A stretch of DNA of 46,436 nucleotides from Candidatus Omnitrophota bacterium (GTDB taxonomy: Bacteria; Hinthialibacterota; Hinthialibacteria; Hinthialibacterales; Hinthialibacteraceae): the NCBI GenBank assembly GCA_040755155.1, contig JBFMBP010000108.1, positions 1-46,436 on the forward strand, read 5' to 3'. Positions 33,072 through 42,350 of the stretch are shown here, piece by piece (position 1 is the first letter of the stretch; each line of letters starts with the position of its first letter). The notes beneath the pieces are model-generated. The model did not search any database. It worked only from the letters and a program-made list of their open reading frames with translations, and was not told the origin of the DNA. The position numbers and the translations under genes were made by a program.

Positions 33072-34471
33072 TCGTCCATCCCGTGCGAGAGGGGGATTTG
33101 ATGTTCCTTCATTTTGCGGTAGAGAGTACGGGGGCTGAAGCCGAGAATTTTAGCCGCCGCTTCCTTGTCTCCCTGCGTCATTTCCAGCGTCCGCATCAGG
33201 ATGACGCCTTCTGATTGGCTGGCGGAAAAACCGAGCGGAATCACGATCTTGTCGGGAGTATGCCGATGGCTCTCCTGCAGCAGTTCGGGAAGATCGGTTA
33301 ATAAAACGCGGTCTCCATGCGCCATGATAACCCCGTGCTCGATGGCGTTTTCCAATTCGCGCACGTTTCCCGGCCAGTAATACCGTTCGAGCGCTTCCAG
33401 TGCGTTTTGACCCAAGCCGCGTACGTTTTTGGCGTTTTTCTTGGCGTATTTTTCGATGAAGTGCTGCGCCAGCAGCGGGATGTCGCCCGAGCGTTCCCGC
33501 AACGGCGGCAGCCGCAGATGAAAAACGTTGATGCGGTAGAGAAGATCGTCGCGGAATTTCCGCTCTTTCACCAATTCCTGCAAATCCCGGTTGGTGGCGG
33601 CGATGACGCGAACGTTGACGCGAATCGGCTTGCTGTCGCCGACGCGGTTGAATTCCCCCTCCTGCAAAACCCGCAGCAGCCGCACCTGCGCCGAGAGGCT
33701 CATCTCTCCGATTTCGTCAAGAAAAATCGTTCCCCCGTCGGCGGCTTCAAACCGTCCTTCGTGATCTCGGTAAGCGTTGGTGAAAGCGCCCTTCACGTGG
33801 CCGAACAACTCCGACTCCAACAGCGTTTCCGGCAAGGCGCCGCAATTGACCCGGATCATCTCCTTGTCCGCCCGCGCGCTCAACGCGTGGATCACCTCGG
33901 CGATCATCTCTTTGCCCGTCCCCGTCTCCCCCGTAATCAGCGCCGTGGCGCTGCTGGGAGCGATATGCTCCACCTGGGCGATGATGCTTCGCATAGCCGC
34001 GCTTTTGCCGATGATGACGTTCTTGGTTTGATAATCCTTCAGCCGATGCTTTAACTCTTGCACTTCCACCAGCATTTCATGCGAAGCCAGCGCTTTTTCC
34101 ACGTAAACCTGCAATTCGGCCAGCCGGACGGGCTTGGTTAGATAATGAAATACCCCCGCCTTCATCGCCTCCACCGCGTTGTCGATCGATCCGTAGCCGG
34201 TGATCATAATGACGGGAATGTTGGGATCGATCGACTTGACGCTGCGCACGAAGGTTACGCCGTCGAAGCCCGGCATAACCATGTCGGTCAGTATCAAATC
34301 GAACCGCTGCTCGTGGATGCGGTTAAGCGCCTGATCGCCGCTGAGAGCGATGCGGCATTGATACCCTTGACTGGCCAATACGCGGGCCAGCGTGCTCGCC
34401 ATCGGCTCGTCGTCATCGACGATCAGAATCAGCGCTCCTTTGTGCTGGGAAACGGAATCCGTTTCGTTCAT
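33068..34471 (-). CDS. NtrC-family sigma-54-dependent response regulator
   Basis: It activates sigma-54 promoters after phosphorylation. The receiver domain (1-125) has the acidic pair near D20-D21, phospho-acceptor D63 (LILTDMVMPG) and K113 (LTKPVR). The AAA+ domain (about 152-380) has Walker A GETGTGKE (181-188) and Walker B IFLDEIGE. The sigma-54 contact loop reads GAFTNA (228-233) in place of GAFTGA. The C-terminal Fis-type helix-turn-helix includes KEAAAKILGFSPRTLYRKM. It overlaps the kinase gene by four bases (ATGA), so both are translated together. Targets are unknown; no sigma-54 promoter was recognised by eye. Confidence 0.94.
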   Translation of the reverse strand: MNETDSVSQHKGALILIVDDDEPMASTLARVLASQGYQCRIALSGDQALNRIHEQRFDLILTDMVMPGFDGVTFVRSVKSIDPNIPVIMITGYGSIDNAVEAMKAGVFHYLTKPVRLAELQVYVEKALASHEMLVEVQELKHRLKDYQTKNVIIGKSAAMRSIIAQVEHIAPSSATALITGETGTGKEMIAEVIHALSARADKEMIRVNCGALPETLLESELFGHVKGAFTNAYRDHEGRFEAADGGTIFLDEIGEMSLSAQVRLLRVLQEGEFNRVGDSKPIRVNVRVIAATNRDLQELVKERKFRDDLLYRINVFHLRLPPLRERSGDIPLLAQHFIEKYAKKNAKNVRGLGQNALEALERYYWPGNVRELENAIEHGVIMAHGDRVLLTDLPELLQESHRHTPDKIVIPLGFSASQSEGVILMRTLEMTQGDKEAAAKILGFSPRTLYRKMKEHQIPLSHGMDE

Positions 34472-36099
34472 ATCTCCTCATCCCCCTGGGGTAAATGGAT
34501 TATCACCGTCGCGCCTTTTCCCTCCACGCTTTCGATCGCTACCGAGCCGCCGTGCGCTTCCACGATTTCCCGCACCAGGTAGAGTCCCAATCCCGTGCCG
34601 CCTGGTTTATTGGTGTAAAAGGCGGAAAACAGGCGGTTGATTTGATGGGCGGGTATTCCGATACCCGTATCGTGGAAAGCGATTTCCATCTGCTCCTTTT
34701 TCTTCTTGGCGACGATGGTGATGATTCCCTTTTTCTTCATCGAGTATTGCGAGTTCTCGAACAAGTTGAGAAAAACCCGCTGAAATTGCTCGGCGTCGAT
34801 AAGAACGTAGGCGTCCTCGTCATGGACGTTGAGATAGAAAAGAATGTCTTTCTCCGGACGCCGCGAAGAGAGCTCGCTTAGTATTTTTTCCAAATACGAT
34901 TTCAGATGGACGCGCGACTTGTTCGGCTGCTTGATCCGCGACAACACCAGATAATGATCCACGATCTCGTTCAACCGCACCACTTCCCGCTGCAATCCCG
35001 AAATCAATTCGCTGATTTCGCTTTTAATGGCTTCGCGGTTACTTTCGTTTACCGCATCCAGCGTCTTCATGGCCCGGTCGTAGAGCAAATCCCCCGTCAG
35101 CGCCAAAACTCCCAGCGGCGTACGGATTTCATGGGCCACGCCGGCGGTGATTTTGGTCATGGCCGATAACTGCTCCATATTCTTTACTTTGTTGGCCAGC
35201 CGCCGGATTTCAGTCGTATCGCGCACGATCAGCGTCGAACCCACCTGCACTCCGTTCTTGTCCCGCAATAACGTCAGCGTAGCGTCAGCGAGGATAGTGC
35301 GTCCCTTTTTGTTGCGCCATTCCGATTCGTAGATCGTCGCCGATCCTTCTTCCTCCGCGTTTCTCTTCAATTGTTCGAAGATTACCGGCTGATGCAGCAG
35401 GTCCGCCAGCGATTTATCCAGAATTTCGGAAATTTTGTAGCCGAAAATCCGCTGCGCTCCCTGGCTCCAGGTGGATATCCGGTCTTGTTCGTCCAGACCG
35501 ACGATGGCGTCTCCCGCCTCCGTCAAAATAAAGGAAAGCAGCCGGTCCTCCATCCATAATTTTTGCTCCAGCGATTTGCTGGCGTCGACTAGCTCGCTGG
35601 AGTAGCGCTTAATATAAGATTCCATAGCGATTTGGATATCCAAGTTGAACGCTTTCAATAACGTAATCTGCATCTTCTCCAATTTTTCGGGATCACCTCC
35701 GAACTTTTCCCGCAGCAGGGGAAAAATCAATCGGCAATAAACGCTGTAGGAGCCGATATACCAGCGCGGCTCCAATCCGATGCGTTCATGCGTCATGCCG
35801 ATCTGCCGCCGTTTGTCGGCGTACGATTCGTCGAAAATGGCGTCGAATAGGTTCTGAAAATAGTCCAATTGCGCTTTCTTCAGTCGCTCGACCAAACCAG
35901 GATTCGCAAGATATTGTCGATAGATGTCGAAAGAGAGCAGCGAATCGTAAAACTTGGAAACGACTTCGGGCATCATGGGCGTTAAATAAGCCCCGATTTC
36001 GCGTAAAATTTTTTGGTCTTCTTCCGTAACATGAAGAAAAAAAAGGTCTTGCTTGCTTGACGGCAAAAAGGCCATGTCTTCTTGCGGTGCGGCGTTCAT
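34468..36099 (-). CDS. Globin-coupled sensor histidine kinase
   Basis: A soluble heme-based sensor kinase, 543 residues. Residues about 18-165 are a globin-coupled sensor domain, with proximal heme ligand H104 in IGMTHERIGLEPRWYIGSY. A PAS domain lies at about 185-300 (DAIVGLDEQDRISTWSQGA). The HisKA domain has phospho-acceptor H323 (AGVAHEIRTPLG). The ATPase domain has the N box FENSQYS, D477-TGIG and GGTGLGL. No membrane segment is seen. Globin-coupled sensors usually bind O2, and some bind NO or CO. The NtrC-type partner follows with a four-base overlap. A kinase sensing oxygen would suit control of an anaerobic electron-transfer chain such as the cytochrome island, but no direct link is shown. 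Confidence 0.92.
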   Translation of the reverse strand: MNAAPQEDMAFLPSSKQDLFFLHVTEEDQKILREIGAYLTPMMPEVVSKFYDSLLSFDIYRQYLANPGLVERLKKAQLDYFQNLFDAIFDESYADKRRQIGMTHERIGLEPRWYIGSYSVYCRLIFPLLREKFGGDPEKLEKMQITLLKAFNLDIQIAMESYIKRYSSELVDASKSLEQKLWMEDRLLSFILTEAGDAIVGLDEQDRISTWSQGAQRIFGYKISEILDKSLADLLHQPVIFEQLKRNAEEEGSATIYESEWRNKKGRTILADATLTLLRDKNGVQVGSTLIVRDTTEIRRLANKVKNMEQLSAMTKITAGVAHEIRTPLGVLALTGDLLYDRAMKTLDAVNESNREAIKSEISELISGLQREVVRLNEIVDHYLVLSRIKQPNKSRVHLKSYLEKILSELSSRRPEKDILFYLNVHDEDAYVLIDAEQFQRVFLNLFENSQYSMKKKGIITIVAKKKKEQMEIAFHDTGIGIPAHQINRLFSAFYTNKPGGTGLGLYLVREIVEAHGGSVAIESVEGKGATVIIHLPQGDEEI

Positions 36100-36480
36100 G
36101 GGTTTCCGCCTCTATTTAGCGATAGATAAATAATAAGACATCCAACAATCGTAGATTGTCAATATTGTCAAAGCAATAATGATAGTTCTTTTCTGTGGAA
36201 AGTCCTATAGGTTGATACTAGTGATTGGCAGGATTTGTTTGGATGGTTTGTCCAAAAAAAATGGGTTCTCGTTAGAGAACCCTTTTTTTAACGGGCAGGG
36301 TGGAATTAGGATGAATGAACAAAGATGCTGCGCCAACGAAGCAAAGCCGCGAGCGAAAATCAACGATGCTGGTCAATCTCGCGAATTCATCAGAATTGTT
36401 GAATGATTACTGTGACGAATATTTCCTTTTTCCGATTCAAGCCAAGGATGAAAACACAATCCACACTGTTGCCGATGAAT
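36100..36480. other. Non-coding region upstream of the sensor kinase
   Basis: The kinase promoter should lie here. Immediately upstream the text TTGTCAATATTGTCAA shows a short direct repeat (about 36156-36171). A strong bidirectional hairpin with T-tracts on both sides lies at 36263-36289. Short frames across the region lack ribosome binding sites and family features. Confidence 0.4.
36263..36289. terminator. Bidirectional terminator hairpin
   Basis: GGGTTCTC (36263-36270), GTTA loop, GAGAACCC (36275-36282), then seven T on the plus strand. On the minus strand eight T of a T-tract lie just beyond the other arm. It sits about 165 bases upstream of the kinase start, with no clear gene on either side to end. 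Confidence 0.85.
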
Positions 36481-36745
36481 CTCAATCGGCCCCTCTTTCC
36501 AAAACCAAGATGCCGTACATCGAAGATGGAATTGCCAGCGGATTATCGATGTCCATTCGGTTGCGATGCCAGGATGATGTTGCAAGATGCGATGCCTTGA
36601 TGCCGTAACCTGATGCCGGACAAAGTTGCCAAATCCTGCTGCCGTACTGGATGCCGGAACAAGATGCCGTACTCGATGCTAAGCCATGATGCCATGCAAA
36701 ATCCGCTTATTGCCGCTGCCGTACGCGATGCCGATTCGAAAAGGG
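36481..36745. repeat. Degenerate GATGCCG short-repeat region
   Basis: About a dozen copies of GATGCC or CTGCCG occur at irregular spacing, several extended to GATGCCGTAC or GATGCCGGA. There is no constant spacer, so it is not CRISPR. Short open frames crossing it have no family features. Confidence 0.6.
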
Positions 36746-36925
36746 GCCGCCGCAATTGTTTTTTGACTGCGATTTCTACTAACGCATTAATTATGCCAAA
36801 GTATGTATGCGAGGGAGAAAATGGGTAGAATAATTTTAAGTTTAATTATATCAAATAATTATAACACGTAATTTAGACCGATGAATTGAAAGGAAAATTT
36901 TCAATTATCGGTAAAACGATAAAAT

Positions 36926-36983
36926 CTTGTCAATCTTGTCATTTTGGAGTAAAGGCGATGTCATGAAGGTCAAGATTGGCAAG
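36926..36983. repeat. Short inverted repeat
   Basis: CTTGTCAATCTTG (36926-36938) and CAAGATTGGCAAG (36971-36983) pair with one mismatch around 32 bases. The function is unknown and no gene is near. Confidence 0.5.
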
Positions 36984-37040
36984 TTTGCTAAACGCTACTC
37001 TCAATCTATCTATTTGTTAGAGACAGTATTTACTAAAATT

Positions 37041-37195
37041 TGAGGCTCTTGCAAAATTAATAAAATCCGCTTTTAAATTCTCCCCCCAAGCTTGGGGGGA
37101 GTTAGAGGGGGGTTGATTATGTTAGACTTAAAGCAACCCCCTCCTAACCTCCCCCAAGCTTGGGGGAGGAATTATGGAGTTTTGCAAGAGGCTCA
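37041..37195. repeat. Nested palindromic repeat, family A, copy 3, with outer 16-base arms
   Basis: The outer arms TGAGGCTCTTGCAAAA (37041-37056) and TTTTGCAAGAGGCTCA (37180-37195) are exact inverses. Inside lie CCCCCCAAGCTTGGGGGG, GAGGGGGGTTG, an AT-rich centre with TTAGACTTA as in copy 2, CAACCCCCTCC and CCCCCAAGCTTGGGGG. The whole 155 bases could fold into one long branched hairpin. Confidence 0.88.
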
Positions 37196-37617
37196 TTTGA
37201 GAGAAATCTCCGTTTATCGCATCTCCGAATCATGATATTATTCTTCAACTTTAGAGTCGCCCTTTTAATAACTCATGTTACGCGTGAGAAAAAGTATAGA
37301 AATCCATTATGAACGCCGTTTTGAATCACGAAAGCGCGAAATGAAAAAGAAAAACACGAAAAAAAACAGAAAAACAGTTGGCGTTAGGGATCGCGCCGTG
37401 AATAGGTTTTTTCCCGTGGAATCCAAAAGAATCCGTGATATCCGTGATTCGAAAATTTCGTGGAATTCGAGCCTTTTCGTGGTTTCGTCATTCAAAAACG
37501 CAAAAAAATGAAATCTATCCTGCTCTTATAAACGGTTCTTCTAATTGGTGTTGAAATACCAACGCCGAAAGCGAAAGAACATAGGCTGCGTAACAAGAGT
37601 TAAGTAAAAAAGCAATG
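37196..37617. other. Non-coding region with CACGAAA-type degenerate text
   Basis: Around 37300-37510 the words CACGAAA, GCGAAA, CGTGGAATTC and CGTGATTCG recur on both strands. The frames that cross it (for example 37275-37511) are Lys/Arg-rich without any family feature. This looks like decayed or repetitive intergenic DNA. Confidence 0.4.
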
Positions 37618-37651
37618 AGCCGGAGCGCGTCTTTTTCGCTCCGGCTTTTTT
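37618..37651. terminator. Terminator hairpin after the CotH/lamin-tail gene
   Basis: AGCCGGAGCG (37618-37627) and CGCTCCGGCT (37637-37646) form a 10-base perfect stem. T-rich tails follow on both strands: TTTTTT at 37646-37651 (plus), and TCATTGCTTTTTT on the minus strand, 12 bases beyond the stop at 37663. Confidence 0.85.
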
Positions 37652-37662
37652 ATATCAGCGCT

Positions 37663-40600
37663 TCAGTAATACAGCCACATATCCACAACCGTATCTCCTT
37701 GGACCCCGGGAGTCGGCTTCGCCGTCTTCCAATTGGCGGGATTGTTGCCGGATTGGGCGGCGGAAATTCTTTGCAGGGATTCGCCCCCAGCTTCCGGCAG
37801 GCTAGGCCAGGGCGATTGCGTGAAATAAACGACTTCGTCCACAATGGCCCAGGAATCGGGTTGCCCTAACGCGTCGACGCTGAGAGGTTTTTCCAGGGAT
37901 ACTCTTTCGCCGATATTGGAAAGTTTTCCAGTATAAGGACCGGCGATGAGGATTCCCACCAAGTTGATATTGTATTTTTGTTTGAAGGCTTTGCGATCCG
38001 CTTCGTTTTGCGGATCGAAGTTGACGACCAGCAGGCGGCCTTGAGGCGGAATGGCGAGGTTGGGCGAAAACACAAAGGTTGCGCCGCCATCCAGACGCCA
38101 GGCGCCGTTTTTGTTTGCAAGAGAAATTTCCTTGTCCGTTGGATTCCTGATTTCCAAAAACTCGCCGATAGTATCTTCCGACGAAAGGGAGATAGGATGG
38201 CAGGCGATTTCGTCGATGACGGCGTGAAGAACGCCGCTCGCGTTGGCCTGGCCCATTGTAGGTTCCATGGCGTAAAGCCACGGCTCGCCATCAGCGAATC
38301 GTCCAATGGAGCGATCTTTCTCCTGAGCCTTGAAGCGTACGGCGTCTACGATGCGATCGACGCCCGCTTTGCCAGGAAGGTAGGAGAGGAATAACGTTTC
38401 GCCGTCCTTGCTGAGCGCGAAGCCTTGCGTAATAGGATTGTGGAATCCGGAAATTTCATCCGTCGTAAGAAAGCCGCGCGCCGCGATGTCGAGAGCGGAG
38501 AAAGCCCACTTTTTTAGATCGGCGCCGTCGTCGCTAAGATACCAGCCGTTCATGTTGACGGGCGCGTTGGAGGCGTTGTAGAGTTCGATCCAGTCGTTGG
38601 AATCGTAATCCGGATGGGCGGGATCGCTGTAATCCGTATTCGCCATGATCTCATTCATAACAATATTAGCTATAGGCGCAGCGTCCGCTTGGCCGGGCGA
38701 GCCGCCGATATAACTGCTGGCGCGCCAATTGCCGCCGTAATCCAGCGAACCGGCGCTCTCGTTGGCGATGGCCGAGTCCAAGGGAACCAGGGAATGCCCA
38801 ACGCCGTCGGCCTGCGCAGGCCAGCCGCGTCCATCATTATAATTAAAAGAGGTAAGCGATGTATTCGATGGAAGATGTTCCAAGGCGATGCGCTCGCCCG
38901 AGTTGGATAATTTTCCCGTATTAGGACCGAACAGCAGCGTGGAGTCGTCCAAACCGTAATGAGCGCGGAAAGCCGCTGCACTGGTATCGGAACAGAATAA
39001 TAACAGAAACTGATTCGGCGCCAGCGTCGTCCCCACAGGGAAGGCGTATTCCACGCCATTGGTGAAAGCGGCGCCGGAGAGATTCAACTCGGCGGTGGGA
39101 TGGGTGTTTTGCAGCTCGATAAATTCGAACGCACCATCGCCGCCAGGATTGTACATCAGTTCCGTTACGCGGAGATTTTGCTGCAACTGGGCGATTTCGG
39201 TAGTGGAAAGTTCGGCCATAAAATCGGCTTCGTTCATCGCGCTCCAAACGCCGCCGTCGAGAACGCGCGCTTTGACCTTGACGCTGCCGTTGAGCGTAAT
39301 AGGACCAGCGTAGTGCAGCGCCTTGGCTTCGTTGACGGCGCCGCCGGGCAGACGGGGATCGGAGCCGTCGAGCGTATAATAAATCGGCCCGCTCGCATCG
39401 CTGGAAAACGGCATCGTTGCTTCGAGGGAGAGACCGAAGACGACGTCGCTGCTGGTAGCGTTGACTTGATGCGCTTCCACAGCGATAACGTTATCGCCCG
39501 CTTTCAGAAGATTGGCGGGAATGTCGAACGGTCCTTCGATTGCGGCGTCGGACACGGTACTGTTGGCAAAATCCGAATAACTGACATTTCCATCCGCCAT
39601 GCGCAGCCGCAAAATTTCCGAACCGTTCAAGTAAACTACGGCGCCGTCGTCGAGGATCGTTTGCATTTGCAGGGAAGCGTTCGTCAAATCGGTTCCGGGA
39701 GCGATGGTGAAATGTTTGCGGAAATAGAAAGTCGGCGGACCTAATGTCAGCGGCGTATTTTTGGCGGCGGACAATTCCGCCGTTTCCACATACAACAACG
39801 CCTTGCCGGATGTCCATCGTTCATCATTAAAGTTCGGCGTTTTCCAGTCGGCGCCGAGGTCCGTTCCCGATTGCTCGTATTTCCAGATATCATCCATAGC
39901 GATGAAAGTTTGCGTTTGCGTTCCCATGCTTTTTCCACCCATGATGAGTTGGAAGCCGGGCTGAATTTCGCCGCCTTGTTGGTTGAAGACGGGAGCGTCG
40001 ATGGCTGGAAAGAGTTTGGCGCTGATCAATTGCTGTAAAACGATTTGCGTACGCACAGGCAAGTAAGTCGTTAAAATCCGGTTGACTTCGGGCAGCCAGG
40101 CATTATCGCGGGTGCGGGGAGTGCTGTAGTTTTTGTCTCCCCAGCGGGCGGATTCCCCGACAATGGCGCGGTCGATAGTATCGGCTAATTGCTGGTAGCG
40201 GGCGATGGATTTTTCCGGCGTCAAGGCGCCGTCATAGAAGAAATGCTTTTGGACATGATCGGCGAATTTCATCAGGAATTCGGGATTGACGCGCAGTTTT
40301 TGCATAACAAAAGCGGGATTGTCTTGGCCGTAATGGAAAGTAACTACGTTGCGGTTGCTCTCTTCCAGCGTCCATTCGGAATCCCAACAGAAGAAGCGAA
40401 AACCTTCCGTCAAAGTGCGGCGGAAGTCGGAGTAAAAATTCCACGGCGTGCCGCCGCCGCCGATCACCGTAGGAGCGTCGCGGTTTCCCGTATAATAAAT
40501 CGTCAGCATATAATCGATGAGGTTGGGGATATTGACGTATTTTTGGATTTCTCGATATCGTTCGAGCGTATGGAGATCGCGGCTGTTCGCCAGCGTCATT

Positions 40601-42243
40601 AGCGTATTCCAACCGTTCTTGTTTCCCGCTTTCGCTTGCGTGGCGTTGATTCCCCGCGTTCCGCCGGTAACGCAGTCCCATTCATCCTTTGGCCCGCCTA
40701 GATGATCGGAGGAGAAGGCGTCGTCGGGGCGTTCGCAGATGTTGTAGAGTCCCCAATAGAGTCCATTCAGATAGAGATGGACAAAGGTTCCATGCGAAGC
40801 GGGTTGGCCCAGCGCCAATTGAGTGCGGCGGGAAAATTCGTCGCGCAGGTATTCGGCGCGGCCGATGCTGCTGCCAAAGCCGCCTTCGTGGGAATGCCAG
40901 GAATAATTGTAACTCCCGCGCAGAGTCAGAGTGTCGAATTGATCGACGTTCGAATCGCTGAAAAGCGGATAGTTCAGTTTGGGATCGCCGTATTCGTTTT
41001 TAAACAATAAACGAAAGGAATATTTCAAATTGGAAGCGGAACGGCTGTAGCCGCCTTGAATGCGGACGCCGTTATTGATGTGAAAGCCCGGAGTTCCATC
41101 GGGAAAAATCAATTCCGTGGAGCCGGGGCGTTCCCATTGGGCGCCTTTGATTTCGGGATGGGAATAGATGCCGTTTCTGGTTCCGAACAAATCGTCCATC
41201 GTCATGACGAGGGAAAGCGTAGGAATCGATTTAAGATCGTTCTTGATCGTGTTCTTATAGAGCGCGCTATTGACGACGTCGGGATCCATATCGTAATCGC
41301 CATTGACGCTGCCCCAGCGCGTGGGGAAATCGCTGGGCCGAGTTTGGCGAATCACGCTATCGAGAAAAATATACGTCTGCGTATCGACGTTAGAAGGTTG
41401 ATATTCCGGTTTGAAAGCCGCTGCTCTCAGAGGAGTAGTCTTCGAAATCGCGATGGGGCCGTTATAAATTAAGCCGGTTGTCGCCGAAGGAACGTCGCCG
41501 TTGGTGGTATAGCGTATCTCGGCGTCTGGAGTATCGGTAGTAATCGTCAATTCGAAGGGAGCGTCGTAGAAGCCGCGATTTTGGCTGAATTTCGTATCGG
41601 CGACGAAACCCAATACGCCGTCCTTATTCGCCGTTCCCGGCGTGGATTTGAGAAAGTACCGTTTATCGTCGCCTTGGGGAGAAAGGCCATAGGATGCATC
41701 GGTTCGTTGAGCGGGATATGACGGCGCGAAGGCATGATGAACCGTTTGACCGTCCGGTTCGACGAGAGCGAGGTATCCGCTTTCCGGCTTCAACTGGAAA
41801 TTGGCGTGCAGCGAGATTTCCCGGTTGACGGCGACGGCGCGGTTCTTGCCGGAGGCGAATACGATAAGAAATCGGCTGGGAGACAAAATGGCGCTGGGAA
41901 AAGTCCATAACGATAAATTCTGGGGATTGTCGGATAAATGCCAGCCTTTGAGGTCGATCGGCGAATCGCTGGCATTGAAGATTTCGATCCAGTCGGAATA
42001 CTCGCCGTCTTCATCAGTCAGAGTACTTTGATTATCCGCCATGAATTCCGTGATTTGCAGTATGGGCGCGGAACTGGATTCGTTCGCCAACGCGCCCAAC
42101 GCAATGGATATAATGAGTAGATTTCCCAAGAATGATGGAAGCAGGCTCAAAAATGATTTTTTCAACGCAAATCCCCTTTTCAATAACATGGGTATGACCA
42201 TGCAGGGCGTTTCGTTAAGAATAAATGGAAAACAAAATTCCAT
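37663..42243 (-). CDS. Large secreted CotH kinase-domain protein with lamin-tail domains
   Basis: A 1526-residue exported, probably surface, protein. Domains in order: lamin-tail domain (about 62-150, LQITEFMADNQ, SDWIEIFN), chitobiase-type beta-sandwich (about 238-290, AEIRYTTNGDVPS), CotH-like kinase (about 335-715), a jelly-roll-like segment (about 840-935), a second chitobiase-type piece (near 951, YYTLDGSDPRLPGG) and three more lamin-tail domains (about 1024, 1193, 1339). CotH proteins include atypical protein kinases first known from spore coats. In non-sporing phyla this domain set is common but uncharacterised. The N-terminus is unclear: ATGs at 42243 and 42189, or TTG at 42165 behind AAAGGGGA, which gives the neatest signal peptide. 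Confidence 0.85.
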   Translation of the reverse strand: MEFCFPFILNETPCMVIPMLLKRGFALKKSFLSLLPSFLGNLLIISIALGALANESSSAPILQITEFMADNQSTLTDEDGEYSDWIEIFNASDSPIDLKGWHLSDNPQNLSLWTFPSAILSPSRFLIVFASGKNRAVAVNREISLHANFQLKPESGYLALVEPDGQTVHHAFAPSYPAQRTDASYGLSPQGDDKRYFLKSTPGTANKDGVLGFVADTKFSQNRGFYDAPFELTITTDTPDAEIRYTTNGDVPSATTGLIYNGPIAISKTTPLRAAAFKPEYQPSNVDTQTYIFLDSVIRQTRPSDFPTRWGSVNGDYDMDPDVVNSALYKNTIKNDLKSIPTLSLVMTMDDLFGTRNGIYSHPEIKGAQWERPGSTELIFPDGTPGFHINNGVRIQGGYSRSASNLKYSFRLLFKNEYGDPKLNYPLFSDSNVDQFDTLTLRGSYNYSWHSHEGGFGSSIGRAEYLRDEFSRRTQLALGQPASHGTFVHLYLNGLYWGLYNICERPDDAFSSDHLGGPKDEWDCVTGGTRGINATQAKAGNKNGWNTLMTLANSRDLHTLERYREIQKYVNIPNLIDYMLTIYYTGNRDAPTVIGGGGTPWNFYSDFRRTLTEGFRFFCWDSEWTLEESNRNVVTFHYGQDNPAFVMQKLRVNPEFLMKFADHVQKHFFYDGALTPEKSIARYQQLADTIDRAIVGESARWGDKNYSTPRTRDNAWLPEVNRILTTYLPVRTQIVLQQLISAKLFPAIDAPVFNQQGGEIQPGFQLIMGGKSMGTQTQTFIAMDDIWKYEQSGTDLGADWKTPNFNDERWTSGKALLYVETAELSAAKNTPLTLGPPTFYFRKHFTIAPGTDLTNASLQMQTILDDGAVVYLNGSEILRLRMADGNVSYSDFANSTVSDAAIEGPFDIPANLLKAGDNVIAVEAHQVNATSSDVVFGLSLEATMPFSSDASGPIYYTLDGSDPRLPGGAVNEAKALHYAGPITLNGSVKVKARVLDGGVWSAMNEADFMAELSTTEIAQLQQNLRVTELMYNPGGDGAFEFIELQNTHPTAELNLSGAAFTNGVEYAFPVGTTLAPNQFLLLFCSDTSAAAFRAHYGLDDSTLLFGPNTGKLSNSGERIALEHLPSNTSLTSFNYNDGRGWPAQADGVGHSLVPLDSAIANESAGSLDYGGNWRASSYIGGSPGQADAAPIANIVMNEIMANTDYSDPAHPDYDSNDWIELYNASNAPVNMNGWYLSDDGADLKKWAFSALDIAARGFLTTDEISGFHNPITQGFALSKDGETLFLSYLPGKAGVDRIVDAVRFKAQEKDRSIGRFADGEPWLYAMEPTMGQANASGVLHAVIDEIACHPISLSSEDTIGEFLEIRNPTDKEISLANKNGAWRLDGGATFVFSPNLAIPPQGRLLVVNFDPQNEADRKAFKQKYNINLVGILIAGPYTGKLSNIGERVSLEKPLSVDALGQPDSWAIVDEVVYFTQSPWPSLPEAGGESLQRISAAQSGNNPANWKTAKPTPGVQGDTVVDMWLYY

Positions 42244-42350
42244 TTTCTCTCGCGAACGCTGGCAGGACTGTATAGATTATAATATATTGCTCTAGGAGTA
42301 AATCGTAACAAAAATCTAACAATTCTCTAAATTTTTCTGGGAGAAAAACA

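Noticed and set aside
36481-36745. CRISPR array
   Set aside because: The repeated words are only 6-10 bases, irregularly spaced and without constant spacers. No cas gene is present.
36179-36828. Short plus-strand open frames (60-100 codons) in the repeat-rich gap
   Set aside because: They cross a terminator hairpin or the GATGCCG cluster, overlap in several frames and lack ribosome binding sites.
37275-37511. 78-codon Lys/Arg-rich frame
   Set aside because: Its content reflects the CACGAAA-type repetitive text. It has no ribosome binding site or family feature.
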